From positions 1 to 57,891 of the forward strand of contig SUYV01000006.1 of the NCBI GenBank assembly GCA_015060255.1: a DNA stretch of 57,891 nt, read 5' to 3'. Source of the DNA: Bacteroidales bacterium. GTDB lineage: Bacteria > Bacteroidota > Bacteroidia > Bacteroidales > UBA932. The number at the start of each line of letters is the position of its first letter. Within the stretch, counting starts at the first letter, position 1. Both the position numbers and the translations under genes were made by a program. The notes under the pieces were generated by a model that saw only the letters and a list, made by a program, of their open reading frames with translations, made no database searches and was not told where the DNA came from. This document shows, piece by piece, positions 23,902 to 33,049 of this stretch.

Positions 23902-26718
23902 ATGGCATACTTTGGACTGAAATATTATGCAGAGATGCGCTCAAAATATAAGGGCGTGATATGGCGAGTGGAAATAGCGGAGCGTGGCTTCATCGGTATA
24001 GCTGAGCAGATGGACTTTTCCGGAAGCAATCCGTTGAAAATCACATGGGAGAATCGTGGAGATGATTTCTTTGTTCCGGTAAAAGCCAGCGAAGCAAGCA
24101 TCACAGTCATGTGCCACAAAAACTTTCATTATATCAACCTGTTCACTTCCGACCCTAGAAAATATCGCGTGACAATATTTCGTAATGGAGGCTTCTATTG
24201 GCGTGGATTCATTACCGCAGACCTTTACTCTGAGTCTTTCTCTGCGCCTCCCTATGAGGTTACAATCAGAGCAGTTGACGGATTCAACATCCTATCCTCA
24301 ATTGACTTTTACGATGAATCTACTGCCTCCAAGACCGGTCTTCGCTCCCTTTATTCTTTACTTACGCCATGTATAGATGTGCTGGAGTTGGATATGAGCT
24401 TATGTGATTGGCTAGACTTATATGCAGAAGGCATGAGTGAATCAAGTTCCCCTCTCCGGCAGACATATCTCGATATGGAAATGTTATACTCGGTCTATGA
24501 GAATCCTACTTTTAGAGATGTGCTGGAACTGTGCCTACGACCATTCGCTGCGCAGATATTTCAGTCTGCTGGAGTGCTGAATATCAGGAGACTCCATTCC
24601 CTATATAGCGACAATCGTCCTGCAGCATTTTTTGCTCCGAACGAGAGCATTCCATCTGCTATCAGAACGACACATCAGTATATAAGGGTCATAACAGACG
24701 GAAAATGCCGAATCGCCAACCTGTTCAGAAAGCGCGATGTGCAGGATAATGCATGGGATGGTGCGATGTACATCATGGGAGACAATTCCACTTTGGAAAT
24801 CACCCCTCCCATCCGTAGTGTAAATGTCGCTGTGAAAAACAAAGAGATTGACGACCTAACAGACAAGCTAGGATTCTTTGACATCGACAATTGGTCTGAT
24901 GCCAATAATGCTCTCTCCTTTGGCGATAATAGAAGCCTGACAATCGGAGGAGACAACGACTACAAGGACACCATCATGCAGACTGCCGGATTTGATGTCA
25001 AGCAATGTAACTTCACCATCACATGGGAGTTTACCTTGAGAGCATTATACTCAGAACGCAGGTCTTCGACAGGAGGATACTATACTCCTCGTAGCACAGA
25101 GCCTCATACCTGCACTCTTAACTACGGCATAAAGGTGGTCGGCACAGATGCCACCTACTACCTTACTGCAGATGGCGCATGGGACACCTCGGAGGTCGAT
25201 GTGTGTTCCTCTGTGGATACCGGTACAGATGAGAATATAAAAATAGAGATTGACGGCATCCCTATCAATGGGAAACTGATATTCTACATCCGGCAGACTC
25301 TTGGCGGAGACTGGTACACATATAGCGGAGGACGACAGAGCGGACAGACAGTAGGGTCGCAAGAAGGCATGATGTTCTTCAATATGAGAATGAGCATAAA
25401 TGCAGATGAGTTTTATGACAATGGCTTAAGCATCAACACTATTGTCAATCCTGCCAACAACATAGACATGAGCATATCGCTCCCTGTCAGTGACATTCCG
25501 GCTATCCCTAACGACACTCTGATATTCACTCTGTATTTCCTCCACGCAGACAAGAATCCGACCCGTCTATGGCATACCAAGGGCAAGGAAGACTACATGA
25601 ATCTTGTAGAACACATGACCCTCGGAGCATTGAAGTTCCGGCAGACTCCTTCCCACAAACTTTCAGCCGAGATTCTTTCAGCATTGCACCTTGACCTCAA
25701 CTCCGTTCTGCTGGATAAGAAGTTTCTCAACGCTGGATTCTTTATCAATTCAATCGAAGTCGATGCTCTTGTTGACACACATGAATGTGAAATGGTCGAA
25801 CTACCCAAGCTGCTTCAAGTAGAAGCTCCATTGGATGGGGACGATTGCATCGCCATGAAAGTCTTTGTCGAAAAGTGTGAGCAGTGTATCAGATGCTTGA
25901 ACTTTCTGATTATAAAGATGGAGTCCGGAAAATTATATTGCTTTGATGTATTGACAAAAGGTATGACCCTACTCTATGAAGACGATGAATCATACGATAT
26001 CTTCCCTGCTGAAAACGGATATGTAAGGGCACATCAGACCGAGGCTTTCTATTGCGACTATCGTGGCAAAGTCCGAAAGACTCTCGATATTCCTACGACT
26101 TATGCTGGATTTATAACCGTCAGAGATGGTGAATGGTGGGTACTATGCCAATACACAGGAAGATATGACTCCAAATACATGGTCTTTTCGCGTCCGGAAA
26201 TAAAGACCACATATACAAGGGTTGCTGGCACAGCGAGAGCATCGAATATTCTGGTCTATATGTACGGAACATTCAAGCATGCCATAGTAGAAAAGAATCA
26301 GATTGTCATAAACACGACTTCTGCCTGTTATGTCTATGACAACCGTTATCACACAGCACCTAATGTATTCAAGGTATCTGACTACGACCAAATAGTAGCA
26401 ATCAATGATGATTACTTCATTCTTGCCGGAAGTGACGACACCTTAAAATGCTGCCACAGGGACACTCTGACCACTTACACAGAAAGTGAAAGCTTCGGAG
26501 AATACGCATACCATGCTGCCCTGTCGCAGACCAAATTCGTGACCGTTCTAGACAACGCAGCCCTGCATGACATCAAGACATTGGATAGTTATTATATCCA
26601 TAATCATGTCGGGCAATACGAGGAAATCATTGATGTATTCTTCATCTACGGAGACCTCTATCTGGTGCAGACAAACGGTATTTTCAAATTCATACAGGAA
26701 GTCACAGAAACATCTTAA
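23902..26718 (+). CDS. Large tail protein, probably distal-tail/receptor-binding
   Basis: The 938-residue protein starts with a short beta segment (KGVIWRVEIAERGF) and a region (about 30-130) reminiscent of distal-tail domains, with YRVTIFRNGGFYWRGFI. The middle is beta-rich and holds Gly/Ser/Thr loops such as RQSGQTVGSQEG. The last 310 residues or so repeat a strand pattern of about 40-50 residues with motifs like KLYCFDVLTKG, WWVLCQYTG and DDYFILAGSD, suggesting a beta propeller. Such a domain at a tail tip would suit receptor binding. It is the only very large non-tape-measure tail gene, and sits before the tape measure rather than after it. Function is inferred from size, position and pattern. 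Confidence 0.7.
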   Translation: MAYFGLKYYAEMRSKYKGVIWRVEIAERGFIGIAEQMDFSGSNPLKITWENRGDDFFVPVKASEASITVMCHKNFHYINLFTSDPRKYRVTIFRNGGFYWRGFITADLYSESFSAPPYEVTIRAVDGFNILSSIDFYDESTASKTGLRSLYSLLTPCIDVLELDMSLCDWLDLYAEGMSESSSPLRQTYLDMEMLYSVYENPTFRDVLELCLRPFAAQIFQSAGVLNIRRLHSLYSDNRPAAFFAPNESIPSAIRTTHQYIRVITDGKCRIANLFRKRDVQDNAWDGAMYIMGDNSTLEITPPIRSVNVAVKNKEIDDLTDKLGFFDIDNWSDANNALSFGDNRSLTIGGDNDYKDTIMQTAGFDVKQCNFTITWEFTLRALYSERRSSTGGYYTPRSTEPHTCTLNYGIKVVGTDATYYLTADGAWDTSEVDVCSSVDTGTDENIKIEIDGIPINGKLIFYIRQTLGGDWYTYSGGRQSGQTVGSQEGMMFFNMRMSINADEFYDNGLSINTIVNPANNIDMSISLPVSDIPAIPNDTLIFTLYFLHADKNPTRLWHTKGKEDYMNLVEHMTLGALKFRQTPSHKLSAEILSALHLDLNSVLLDKKFLNAGFFINSIEVDALVDTHECEMVELPKLLQVEAPLDGDDCIAMKVFVEKCEQCIRCLNFLIIKMESGKLYCFDVLTKGMTLLYEDDESYDIFPAENGYVRAHQTEAFYCDYRGKVRKTLDIPTTYAGFITVRDGEWWVLCQYTGRYDSKYMVFSRPEIKTTYTRVAGTARASNILVYMYGTFKHAIVEKNQIVINTTSACYVYDNRYHTAPNVFKVSDYDQIVAINDDYFILAGSDDTLKCCHRDTLTTYTESESFGEYAYHAALSQTKFVTVLDNAALHDIKTLDSYYIHNHVGQYEEIIDVFFIYGDLYLVQTNGIFKFIQEVTETS

Positions 26719-26729
26719 ATCTTAGAATC

Positions 26730-27116
26730 ATGGAAACTATCAGTCTTATTTTGAATCTCCTGCTGACCAGTGGACTTATCGGGACACTCATCTTCTTCAA
26801 AAGCAAGAAGCGCAAGGAGTCTGCAGAAGCTGATTCTGCAGAATTGAAAAACACAGAGCAGGTCGTATCCATCCAAAGCGAGCAGATTTCACGACTTGAC
26901 GGAAGAGTTAACAAACTTGAACACAAGGTCTCCAAGCTCGAAATCATCATCGAGCATAAGGACAGCGAAATTGACAAGGGTAGAAACATCATCCGGCAGG
27001 CTTATAAGTGCAAGATTCCTCCCGAAGAGTGTCCAGTACTGTGCAAACGGGCAGAACTTGAGGAGCAGGAGAAAGCCGAGAAAGAGAATGGAGAGGAGGT
27101 GACAGATGGAGAGTAG
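26730..27116 (+). CDS. Membrane-anchored coiled-coil protein (holin candidate)
   Basis: The 128-residue protein has one N-terminal membrane segment (about 5-23), then a basic KSKKRKE stop-transfer, a coiled coil (about 40-85: LDGRVNKLEHKVSKLE) and a Cys-containing acidic end with PPEECPVLCKRAE. A single-span protein just upstream of a peptidoglycan hydrolase is a holin or antiholin candidate. A structural membrane protein is the alternative. It overlaps the next gene by 11 nt. Confidence 0.6.
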   Translation: METISLILNLLLTSGLIGTLIFFKSKKRKESAEADSAELKNTEQVVSIQSEQISRLDGRVNKLEHKVSKLEIIIEHKDSEIDKGRNIIRQAYKCKIPPEECPVLCKRAELEEQEKAEKENGEEVTDGE

Positions 27117-27537
27117 ATTGCCTATGCAGCTCCCAAGAGGACTGCGAAACAACAATGCAGGAAACATCCGTAAAAGTTCAGTCCGATATCTCGGAGAGGT
27201 ACGTCCTTCATCCGACAAGGCATTCAAGCAGTTCGAGACACGCGGATGGGGTTACCGAGCAATCTTTGTGTTGCTGGAGTCATATTCAAAACGAGGTTAC
27301 AAGACCCTCCGTCAAATGATAAACCGCTATGCTCCACCTAGCGAAAACCATACAGAAATCTATCTGAAGTATGTCTGTGACTGTTCTATGACCGGAGCAG
27401 ATGCACCATTAGACATAACTGACAAGAACACGATGGTGCTGGTGGTCTCAGCCATTTCCAAAATGGAAAACGGTTATCCTGCCATTATGGATGAGGTTTT
27501 GGAAGGATGGGATTTATATCAGAAACACCGCCCCTAG
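27106..27537 (+). CDS. Peptidoglycan hydrolase candidate (P5-like, endolysin)
   Basis: The 143-residue protein begins with RGLRNNNAGNIRKS, close to the RGIRNNNPGNIR opening of a family found in many phages of Bacteroidota and often annotated as structural protein P5, a virion-linked lytic enzyme. The Pro of that motif is Ala here. The central RGWGYRAIFVLLESY and RYAPPSENHTEIYLKYV helices resemble the family's lysozyme-like core. With a membrane protein before it, this is the best endolysin candidate. No signal peptide is present, so release would need a holin. Confidence 0.72.
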   Translation: MESRLPMQLPRGLRNNNAGNIRKSSVRYLGEVRPSSDKAFKQFETRGWGYRAIFVLLESYSKRGYKTLRQMINRYAPPSENHTEIYLKYVCDCSMTGADAPLDITDKNTMVLVVSAISKMENGYPAIMDEVLEGWDLYQKHRP

Positions 27538-27540
27538 ACT

Positions 27541-29802
27541 ATGAGCAGACGAATTGCCGACCTACTGATTAAGATTGGAGCAGACTCCTATGAGTTTCAG
27601 CAGAAGGCACAGGCTGTAGAGAAAGGACTTGGCTCATTGGACAAGAAGTTGTCTTCTCTCGGCAAGTCCTTGTCTCTCAAGCTTACCGCACCGCTTACTG
27701 CATTAGGAGCAGTCGCTCTCAAGAATGCAGATACACAAGTGCAAGCGGAAAGTCGTCTGATGAATGCACTTGGAGGACGAACTGACATTCAGCAGAGACT
27801 GCTGACGCAGGCATCTGAAATCCAATCGCGTTCAGTCATTGGAGATGAAGCCATCATAGCCCAGCAAGCCTATCTTGCATCTCTTGGGATGACTGAGTCG
27901 CAGATTAAAGATGTAATAGAAGCATCAGTTCAGTTGTCCTCAGCCACAGGAATGACCCTCGAAAGCGCGGTAAAAAATCTCGCAAAGACATTTGGCGGTC
28001 TGACCGGAGAACTTGGAGAGAGCATTCCCAAACTCAAGGAACTCACAACAGAGCAACTCAAAAGCGGTGAAGCAGTCAAGTTTGTCCTTGAGAACTACAA
28101 GGGATATGCAGAAACGGCTGCAGATAATGGAACGGGCGCAATAAAGCAGTTACAGAATGCGTGGGGAGACTTCCTTGAGCAGGTCGGTGCTGCCATTATG
28201 CCTATGGCAAATAAAATCGCCAATGCTTTATCTGTAGTTGTAACCGCCATGCAGCGCATCTCTCCGGAGGGAATGAAAATCATTGTCGTGATTGGAGGAA
28301 TCGCAGCAGCAATTGCACCCCTATCTCTTGGTATCTCCGGCATTATCAAAATGATGCCGATGCTGGCTTCCGGATTGACAGCACTGCTATCTCCTGTGGG
28401 ACTTGCTGTAACTGCAATATTAGCACTTGGTGCAGCCTTCCTATATGCCAAGCAGCAGAAAGACTCCATGATTCAAGATATGACCAATGAATTCGAGGGA
28501 CTTTCTTTAAGGACATTGGAGAGCAGATTGAGAGAGAATCGTAGGCTGCAGGCTGTAAATGAAAATGAGTCGCCTTGGCAGGGACAATCCATTGCATCCA
28601 AGGTTACCTATGCACTAAACAAAGGTGACCGGAGAAGAGCATTGGAAATGGAAGAGCAGGCACTGGTTGCTGCAATTGCCAAAAGTAAGAAGGCAATCGA
28701 GGACAGAGCAAAAGCCGAAGCGGATGCCAAGGCAATCCAAGACCAGATGAATCAAGCCATCGCTGGAACAAACACTCAGATTCAGCAGGAAGGTGGACTC
28801 ATCAATGAACTCACAAAGAAGATTTCCGAACTTGAGAAAAAGAAACTGCTTCCGGAGAGTACCATAGAGGATATCGCTGCGTATAATGCAGAAATAGCCG
28901 AGTTGAAACAGAAACTGCAAAGACTCCAAAACATAACACCGGAGCAGCTGAGACCGCGAGAAAACATTGAGCCATTGGCAGCACTGCCACCAATCAAGGC
29001 TCCAGCACTTGTTGTGGAGCCACTAGACCTCAAGCCAGTCATGTCTAAATACAGCGCACAAATGGCGCAGATTTACGACTATGTGCGCAACGGATTGATG
29101 GGATGGGCGGATGATACTTCCGATTATTTGAGCGAAAATGTGGCGGATATTACAGCCATTGTGCAGACCCACACAGAGGCTCTTGTTGCAAAAGGCTACA
29201 ACTTTGAAACTGCGCTTGAAGAGGTCTATTCGCGAATGGGACAGGTCATGCAGAGTTTCGACCAGCAGGTAGGAAAATTCCTGACCGACAGCATTGTCGC
29301 TGCAGCAGATGCCATAGGTCAGATAATCACCGGAGACCTCGGATTCGGTGGACTCATGAAAGCCATACTCACTCAGTTTGCAACATTTCTCAAGAATATC
29401 GGAGCGCAACTCATCGAGTTCGGAGTCATGATTATAGGCTTTAAGAGTGCTTTGAAATCCGTCCTAGCAAATCCTTGGGCAGCAATTGCCATCGGTGCTG
29501 CAATGGTCACTGCTGCAGCTATCATGACTGCTTTGATAAACAAAAGCGCACAGCAGAGTGTTCCAGCACTCGCCAATGGCGGTCTCGCTTTCGGGGCGAC
29601 ATATGCTATGGTTGGGGACAACCCCAATGCCAGCGTTGACCCAGAGGTCATTGCTCCGCTTTCGAAGTTGAAATCAATGCTGCCATCAGCCGGAGCGCAA
29701 GAGATAAAAATATCTCTCGGAGGTCAACTGACCGCCAAGGGAAGAGACCTAGTCTATGTGCTGGGGAAAGAGAACTATAAAACCACTATATTGGGAGGAT
29801 AA
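27541..29802 (+). CDS. Tail tape measure protein
   Basis: The 753-residue protein has the tape-measure layout: an N-terminal coiled coil, a TP901-type core (about 50-220: KNADTQVQAESRL, SQIKDVIEASVQLSSATGM), two or three hydrophobic segments (about 240-305), a long coiled-coil stretch (about 330-470), and a second hydrophobic region near 600-680. It sets tail length; at about 0.15 nm per residue a tail near 110 nm is expected. Its start follows the endolysin candidate by 3 nt. Placement after the large tail gene is unusual. Confidence 0.93.
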   Translation: MSRRIADLLIKIGADSYEFQQKAQAVEKGLGSLDKKLSSLGKSLSLKLTAPLTALGAVALKNADTQVQAESRLMNALGGRTDIQQRLLTQASEIQSRSVIGDEAIIAQQAYLASLGMTESQIKDVIEASVQLSSATGMTLESAVKNLAKTFGGLTGELGESIPKLKELTTEQLKSGEAVKFVLENYKGYAETAADNGTGAIKQLQNAWGDFLEQVGAAIMPMANKIANALSVVVTAMQRISPEGMKIIVVIGGIAAAIAPLSLGISGIIKMMPMLASGLTALLSPVGLAVTAILALGAAFLYAKQQKDSMIQDMTNEFEGLSLRTLESRLRENRRLQAVNENESPWQGQSIASKVTYALNKGDRRRALEMEEQALVAAIAKSKKAIEDRAKAEADAKAIQDQMNQAIAGTNTQIQQEGGLINELTKKISELEKKKLLPESTIEDIAAYNAEIAELKQKLQRLQNITPEQLRPRENIEPLAALPPIKAPALVVEPLDLKPVMSKYSAQMAQIYDYVRNGLMGWADDTSDYLSENVADITAIVQTHTEALVAKGYNFETALEEVYSRMGQVMQSFDQQVGKFLTDSIVAAADAIGQIITGDLGFGGLMKAILTQFATFLKNIGAQLIEFGVMIIGFKSALKSVLANPWAAIAIGAAMVTAAAIMTALINKSAQQSVPALANGGLAFGATYAMVGDNPNASVDPEVIAPLSKLKSMLPSAGAQEIKISLGGQLTAKGRDLVYVLGKENYKTTILGG

Positions 29803-29806
29803 CAAT

Positions 29807-29986
29807 ATGGCAAACACTACTGACGGAGTAATGATTTCTCAGCTTGAGAGGGCTGATTCATTGCTTGGAAGCGACCTCTTAGAGATTGAGAGAGGTGGAC
29901 AGTCTGTCGCTGTCACTGTTGACGAGTTCATTAATTATATAGGTATTCCGGAGTTCATCAAGGAACTTGAAAACATCATAGGATAA
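29807..29986 (+). CDS. Small tail-region protein
   Basis: A 59-residue acidic protein (start MANTTDGVMISQ at 29807, 4 nt after the tape measure stop). It contains QLERADSLLGSDLLEIERGGQS and DEFINYIG, the pattern of short phage proteins that begin tail fibre or collagen-like chains. No separate function can be assigned. It may be a tail-fibre base. The next gene follows by 2 nt. Confidence 0.6.
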   Translation: MANTTDGVMISQLERADSLLGSDLLEIERGGQSVAVTVDEFINYIGIPEFIKELENIIG

Positions 29987-29988
29987 CC

Positions 29989-30696
29989 ATGTCTATACTA
30001 GAGCCTATCACCAGAAGACTTCAACGGGTCGTCATCAGAATGGATGAATACCTTACAAACCAAGGTGTGGACACCAGCGAAGCAAAGACCATCATGGATT
30101 ATGTGAATCTTATTTCAGAAGTCCCCTCCGGAATACAATATGTCATGGAGGGATACCATCTGTTCAAAGGTAACACAGAGATGACAGAACTGCCACCCGA
30201 CCTGCACGAAGAACGCTTTACTTCCATGTACTGCTTCTGCAGAGGCTGTACGGCACTCACCTATGTCGGGGCATTGGACACCTCCAATGTGACTGACTTT
30301 GTCTATGCATTCTATGGCTGCACATCGTTAACTGAAATCGAGTCCATCGACACTTCCTCAGCAGAATCTGTCGGAGAAATGTTCCATAATTGCAGTTCTC
30401 TTGTCCGGATAAACTCTCCTTTGGATGTCAGCAATGTCACCTCACAGCTGGACACGACCTTTACAGGATGCTCCAATCTGGTGGAATTAAGATTTACCGG
30501 AACTATCAATGTGGACATTTGGCTTTCCGGAGCATGGAGATTGAGTGTTGATAGCCTGCTGTCTGCCCTTAATGCCTTGGCTGACCTTACCGGCACAGAT
30601 GTGACGAAAAAGATAACCCTTGGCGCACGCAACAAGGCAAAACTCACAGAAGAACAACTTGCCATTGCGACAGCCAAGGGCTGGACATTAGGATAG
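29989..30696 (+). CDS. BspA-type leucine-rich repeat tail protein
   Basis: The 235-residue protein has an N-terminal helical part (about 1-55) and then DUF285/BspA repeats of roughly 22-24 residues, recognised by CTALTYVGALDTSNVTDFVYAFYGC and its neighbours (CSSL, CTSL and CSNL starts, LDTSNVT turns; about 75-165). The end (EQLAIATAKGWTLG) is typical of BspA-LRR proteins. BspA repeats bind host surfaces, so this is probably a tail adhesin. Its stop overlaps the convergent integrase stop by 9 nt. Confidence 0.78.
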   Translation: MSILEPITRRLQRVVIRMDEYLTNQGVDTSEAKTIMDYVNLISEVPSGIQYVMEGYHLFKGNTEMTELPPDLHEERFTSMYCFCRGCTALTYVGALDTSNVTDFVYAFYGCTSLTEIESIDTSSAESVGEMFHNCSSLVRINSPLDVSNVTSQLDTTFTGCSNLVELRFTGTINVDIWLSGAWRLSVDSLLSALNALADLTGTDVTKKITLGARNKAKLTEEQLAIATAKGWTLG

Positions 30697-32010
30697 AATC
30701 TGAATGCCGAGGTCTTTTGCCTCCGCTGCGATTTTAAGGCGGTCACTTGCCCTTTTACGGGACTCCTTGGATGAGGATAGGGGTTTATCAAATACTCCGC
30801 CTATTTTGCCCTCTAAAACCGTCATATCGTGGTTTACTTTCGTATCAGTAATTCGAGCATAAATCTGAGTGGTTCTCACATTCGTATGCCCCAGCATCTT
30901 GCTGACCGATTCTATCGGCACACCATTCTCTAGGGTGACAGTCGTTGCGAATGTGTGCCTTGCCGAATGGAAGGTCACCTCCTTCTTTATTCCGCAAAGG
31001 GTCGCGATTTCCTTCAGATATTCATTGCACTTCTGATTGGTCGGCACAGGCAGCAGCCGTCCACCTCTATCCGCCACTGTATCCTTGTACTTGTCGAGGA
31101 TATCGAGAGCCACAGGAAGCAGCTTTACATTTACCGGAACTTTGGTCTTCTGTCTGTGCAGGGTAAGCCAGTGGCTTCCGTCTGTCCATGTCTTCAGATG
31201 GGATTCATTCAGTTTCTGTGCATCAATGTAAGGAAGTCCGGTAAAGCAGCAGAACACAAATACATCCCTTATCTGCTCAAGCCTCACCGAGTCGAACTCC
31301 TTATGCATGACGGTTTCCAATTCCTGCTGCGAAAGATAACTTCTGTCGACCTTATCGAGATGAAGTTTCTGAAGTTTGAACGGGTCACCGTTTACCCAAC
31401 CGTTGTCCCTTGCCATCTTGAAGACTGTCGAGAATCTGTGCATGAACTTGACTGCTGTGTTATTGTTGAGTTTCCTTTCTGACCGGAGATAGAGATACAA
31501 TTTATCAAGAAAACGCTTGCTGATATCTGTCAGAGGCAGGTCTGAGGTCTTGTACTCCTTATTGACAAATGCCATGACCCTATCCTTGCAGACCTTGTAG
31601 CGAAAGAAACTCTCGTGCCCATAATCCTGCGTGACAACCAGCTTCTCATAATCAATAATGAAGAGGTCGAATAGTTTACCTACCGACATATTTACCTTCT
31701 CATCTGTCGAGAACAGGAGCATCTTTATTTTGGATGCCGTGATGACTTCTCCCGATGCCTGCAGGTCAAAGAAGTGCCTCTGAATTGAAGCCTGCAATTC
31801 ATCAAGCATAGCATTGATATTCTTTTCACTCTTGGTTACACCGAGAGTCCGATACCGCTTCGTATCCCACCTCTGTGGGTCAATGGATTGCTTGGTCGAG
31901 AAGTGGATTTTCTCTTGGTTAACGGTCAGTCTCGCGAGGATTGGCGCAGTGCCATCCGCCTTGCATTTGCCCTTCTGCACGAAGAACATTACATTGAAAG
32001 TTGCTCTCAT
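30688..32010 (-). CDS. IntDOT-type tyrosine integrase next to tRNA-Ser
   Basis: From MRATFNVMFF at 32010 (the longer frame from 32100 enters the promoter) the integrase has 440 residues: an arm-binding domain (about 1-105), a core-binding domain (110-205) and a catalytic domain with K288, H348-x2-R351, H375 and Y384. The usual first Arg is Pro at residue 260 (TGLPYID), as in CTnDOT integrase, where that Arg is also missing. It would integrate and excise the element. Its 5' end points at repeats that look like arm sites, then tRNA-Ser. Confidence 0.92.
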   Translation of the reverse strand: MRATFNVMFFVQKGKCKADGTAPILARLTVNQEKIHFSTKQSIDPQRWDTKRYRTLGVTKSEKNINAMLDELQASIQRHFFDLQASGEVITASKIKMLLFSTDEKVNMSVGKLFDLFIIDYEKLVVTQDYGHESFFRYKVCKDRVMAFVNKEYKTSDLPLTDISKRFLDKLYLYLRSERKLNNNTAVKFMHRFSTVFKMARDNGWVNGDPFKLQKLHLDKVDRSYLSQQELETVMHKEFDSVRLEQIRDVFVFCCFTGLPYIDAQKLNESHLKTWTDGSHWLTLHRQKTKVPVNVKLLPVALDILDKYKDTVADRGGRLLPVPTNQKCNEYLKEIATLCGIKKEVTFHSARHTFATTVTLENGVPIESVSKMLGHTNVRTTQIYARITDTKVNHDMTVLEGKIGGVFDKPLSSSKESRKRASDRLKIAAEAKDLGIQILS

Positions 32011-32032
32011 CTTGATAGTTATTAAACAGTTA

Positions 32033-32064
32033 CAAAAGTATTTTGTCTCAAGATGCTGCACAAT
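32033..32064 (-). promoter_or_regulatory. Integrase promoter
   Basis: On the minus strand TTG (32061-32063), 20 bp, then TACTTTTG (32033-32040) matches the Bacteroidota consensus and lies 22 nt upstream of the integrase start. Confidence 0.6.
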
Positions 32065-32091
32065 AGCGGAAGTGGACGACTTCTTACAAAT

Positions 32092-32228
32092 GGTAGTCAA
32101 ATCATAGACGCAGTAACCTATCGCTGTTTTCCGGATTTCCGGTTACGATTTGGATACCGATGGTTACAATCTGGTAACTATTTTTGACTACATTCTGTCT
32201 TTATCAGATAGTCAAAAGGTAGTCAGAA
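32092..32228. repeat. Candidate attachment-site arm repeats
   Basis: Four copies of a GTAGTCA-like heptamer occur at 32093-32099, 32185-32191 (inverted), 32209-32214 (ATAGTCA form) and 32219-32225. Between them two direct repeats GGTTAC[G/A]AT[T/C]TGG lie at 32141-32153 and 32162-32174, 21 bp apart, two helical turns. The set lies between the integrase gene and tRNA-Ser and covers most of the non-coding stretch 32011-32318. Confidence 0.5.
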
Positions 32229-32282
32229 ATCCGTCTGTAATTCTTTGATTGTTTTGCAGTTAGAACCTAACTAAAAGAAATT

Positions 32283-32311
32283 GAGGAAGTTACCATTTCA
32301 GTAACTTCCTC
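32283..32311. terminator. Terminator-like hairpin after tRNA-Ser
   Basis: GAGGAAGTTAC - CATTTCA - GTAACTTCCTC is a perfect 11-bp stem with a 7-nt loop. On the minus strand it follows the tRNA end by 8 nt and is followed by AATTTCTTTT, as expected for the tRNA terminator. The right attachment core may lie in or beside it. Confidence 0.65.
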
Positions 32312-32318
32312 TTTGCTG

Positions 32319-32403
32319 CGGAGAGTGAGGGATTCGAACCCCCGGACCCGTTAAGATCAACGGTTTTCAAGACCGCCGCATTCGACCACTCTGCCAACTC
32401 TCC
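32319..32403 (-). tRNA. tRNA-Ser (TGA anticodon)
   Basis: The minus strand folds into a complete class II tRNA of 85 nt: a 7-bp acceptor stem (GGAGAGT with ACTCTCC), D arm, anticodon loop CTTGAAA with anticodon TGA at 32367-32369, a serine-type long variable arm, and T loop TTCGAAT. The 3' CCA is not encoded. It is the likely host target of the neighbouring integrase. It follows lspA in the same direction. Confidence 0.97.
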
Positions 32404-32461
32404 AATATGTTCCCCGTTGAAAGGGATTGCAAAGGTACGAATAAAATCGTAATCTGCAAAT

Positions 32462-33043
32462 TTATTTTTCCTCTTTCGCAAAAAATTTATATTGGAACAA
32501 GAGGAGATATATTGCACCGCAGGTCACGCAGCTGTCTGCGAAGTTGAAGACTGCGCCGAAGAAGGTGCGCGGGTAGTCCATCCATGGAAGCTTGTAGTCA
32601 AAAAGCGGGAAGTAGAACATATCCACCACCTGTCCGAACATGAACGCGAAAGGCGCTCCCGGTGTGACTGTCTCCGGCCATATGAGACCATAAAAGAAAC
32701 AGTCGATTATATTCCCCAAGGCTCCGGCCGTTATCATGGTAAGGCCGACCAGCACTCCGACTGGAGTTTCCGGTTTCTTCGCCAGCTTATCTATCCACCA
32801 GCAGAGCGCTCCGAAAAGCACGATACGGAAGACAGACAGCAGGACCTTGCCCCAGAGCCCTCCGAAAGCCATTCCGAAGGCCATGCCCTTATTCAGGACA
32901 AAGTGGAGCTTGAACCAGTCCCCGATGACATCTATCGTCTCGCCCAGGTCCATGTTCGTCTTGACCAGAATCTTAATGATCTGATCGATGATAACCAACA
33001 CGACTCCAAGAACTACAAGACGGTTGCCTTTTGATAATTTCAT
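32462..33043 (-). CDS. lspA: Lipoprotein signal peptidase (signal peptidase II)
   Basis: This inner-membrane aspartyl protease removes signal peptides from lipidated prolipoproteins. The 193-residue protein has four membrane segments and both catalytic Asp motifs: GALGNIIDCF and FNFADSCVT. The first helix has the usual IDQIIK. A short periplasmic insertion before the second motif is normal for Bacteroidota. It starts 6 nt after the DksA/TraR gene. Substrates in this window would include the lipoproteins at 39352 and 19429. Confidence 0.95.
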   Translation of the reverse strand: MKLSKGNRLVVLGVVLVIIDQIIKILVKTNMDLGETIDVIGDWFKLHFVLNKGMAFGMAFGGLWGKVLLSVFRIVLFGALCWWIDKLAKKPETPVGVLVGLTMITAGALGNIIDCFFYGLIWPETVTPGAPFAFMFGQVVDMFYFPLFDYKLPWMDYPRTFFGAVFNFADSCVTCGAIYLLLFQYKFFAKEEK

Positions 33044-33049
33044 ACAGGA

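Noticed and set aside
30688..30696. A 9-nt overlap of convergent stops (LRR gene and integrase) as a sign of gene damage
   Set aside because: Both frames end in natural family-typical C-termini; a short convergent overlap is normal in compact phages.
32290..32517. A 75-residue frame over tRNA-Ser
   Set aside because: The tRNA folds completely with all expected stems; the frame crosses both it and the end of lspA.
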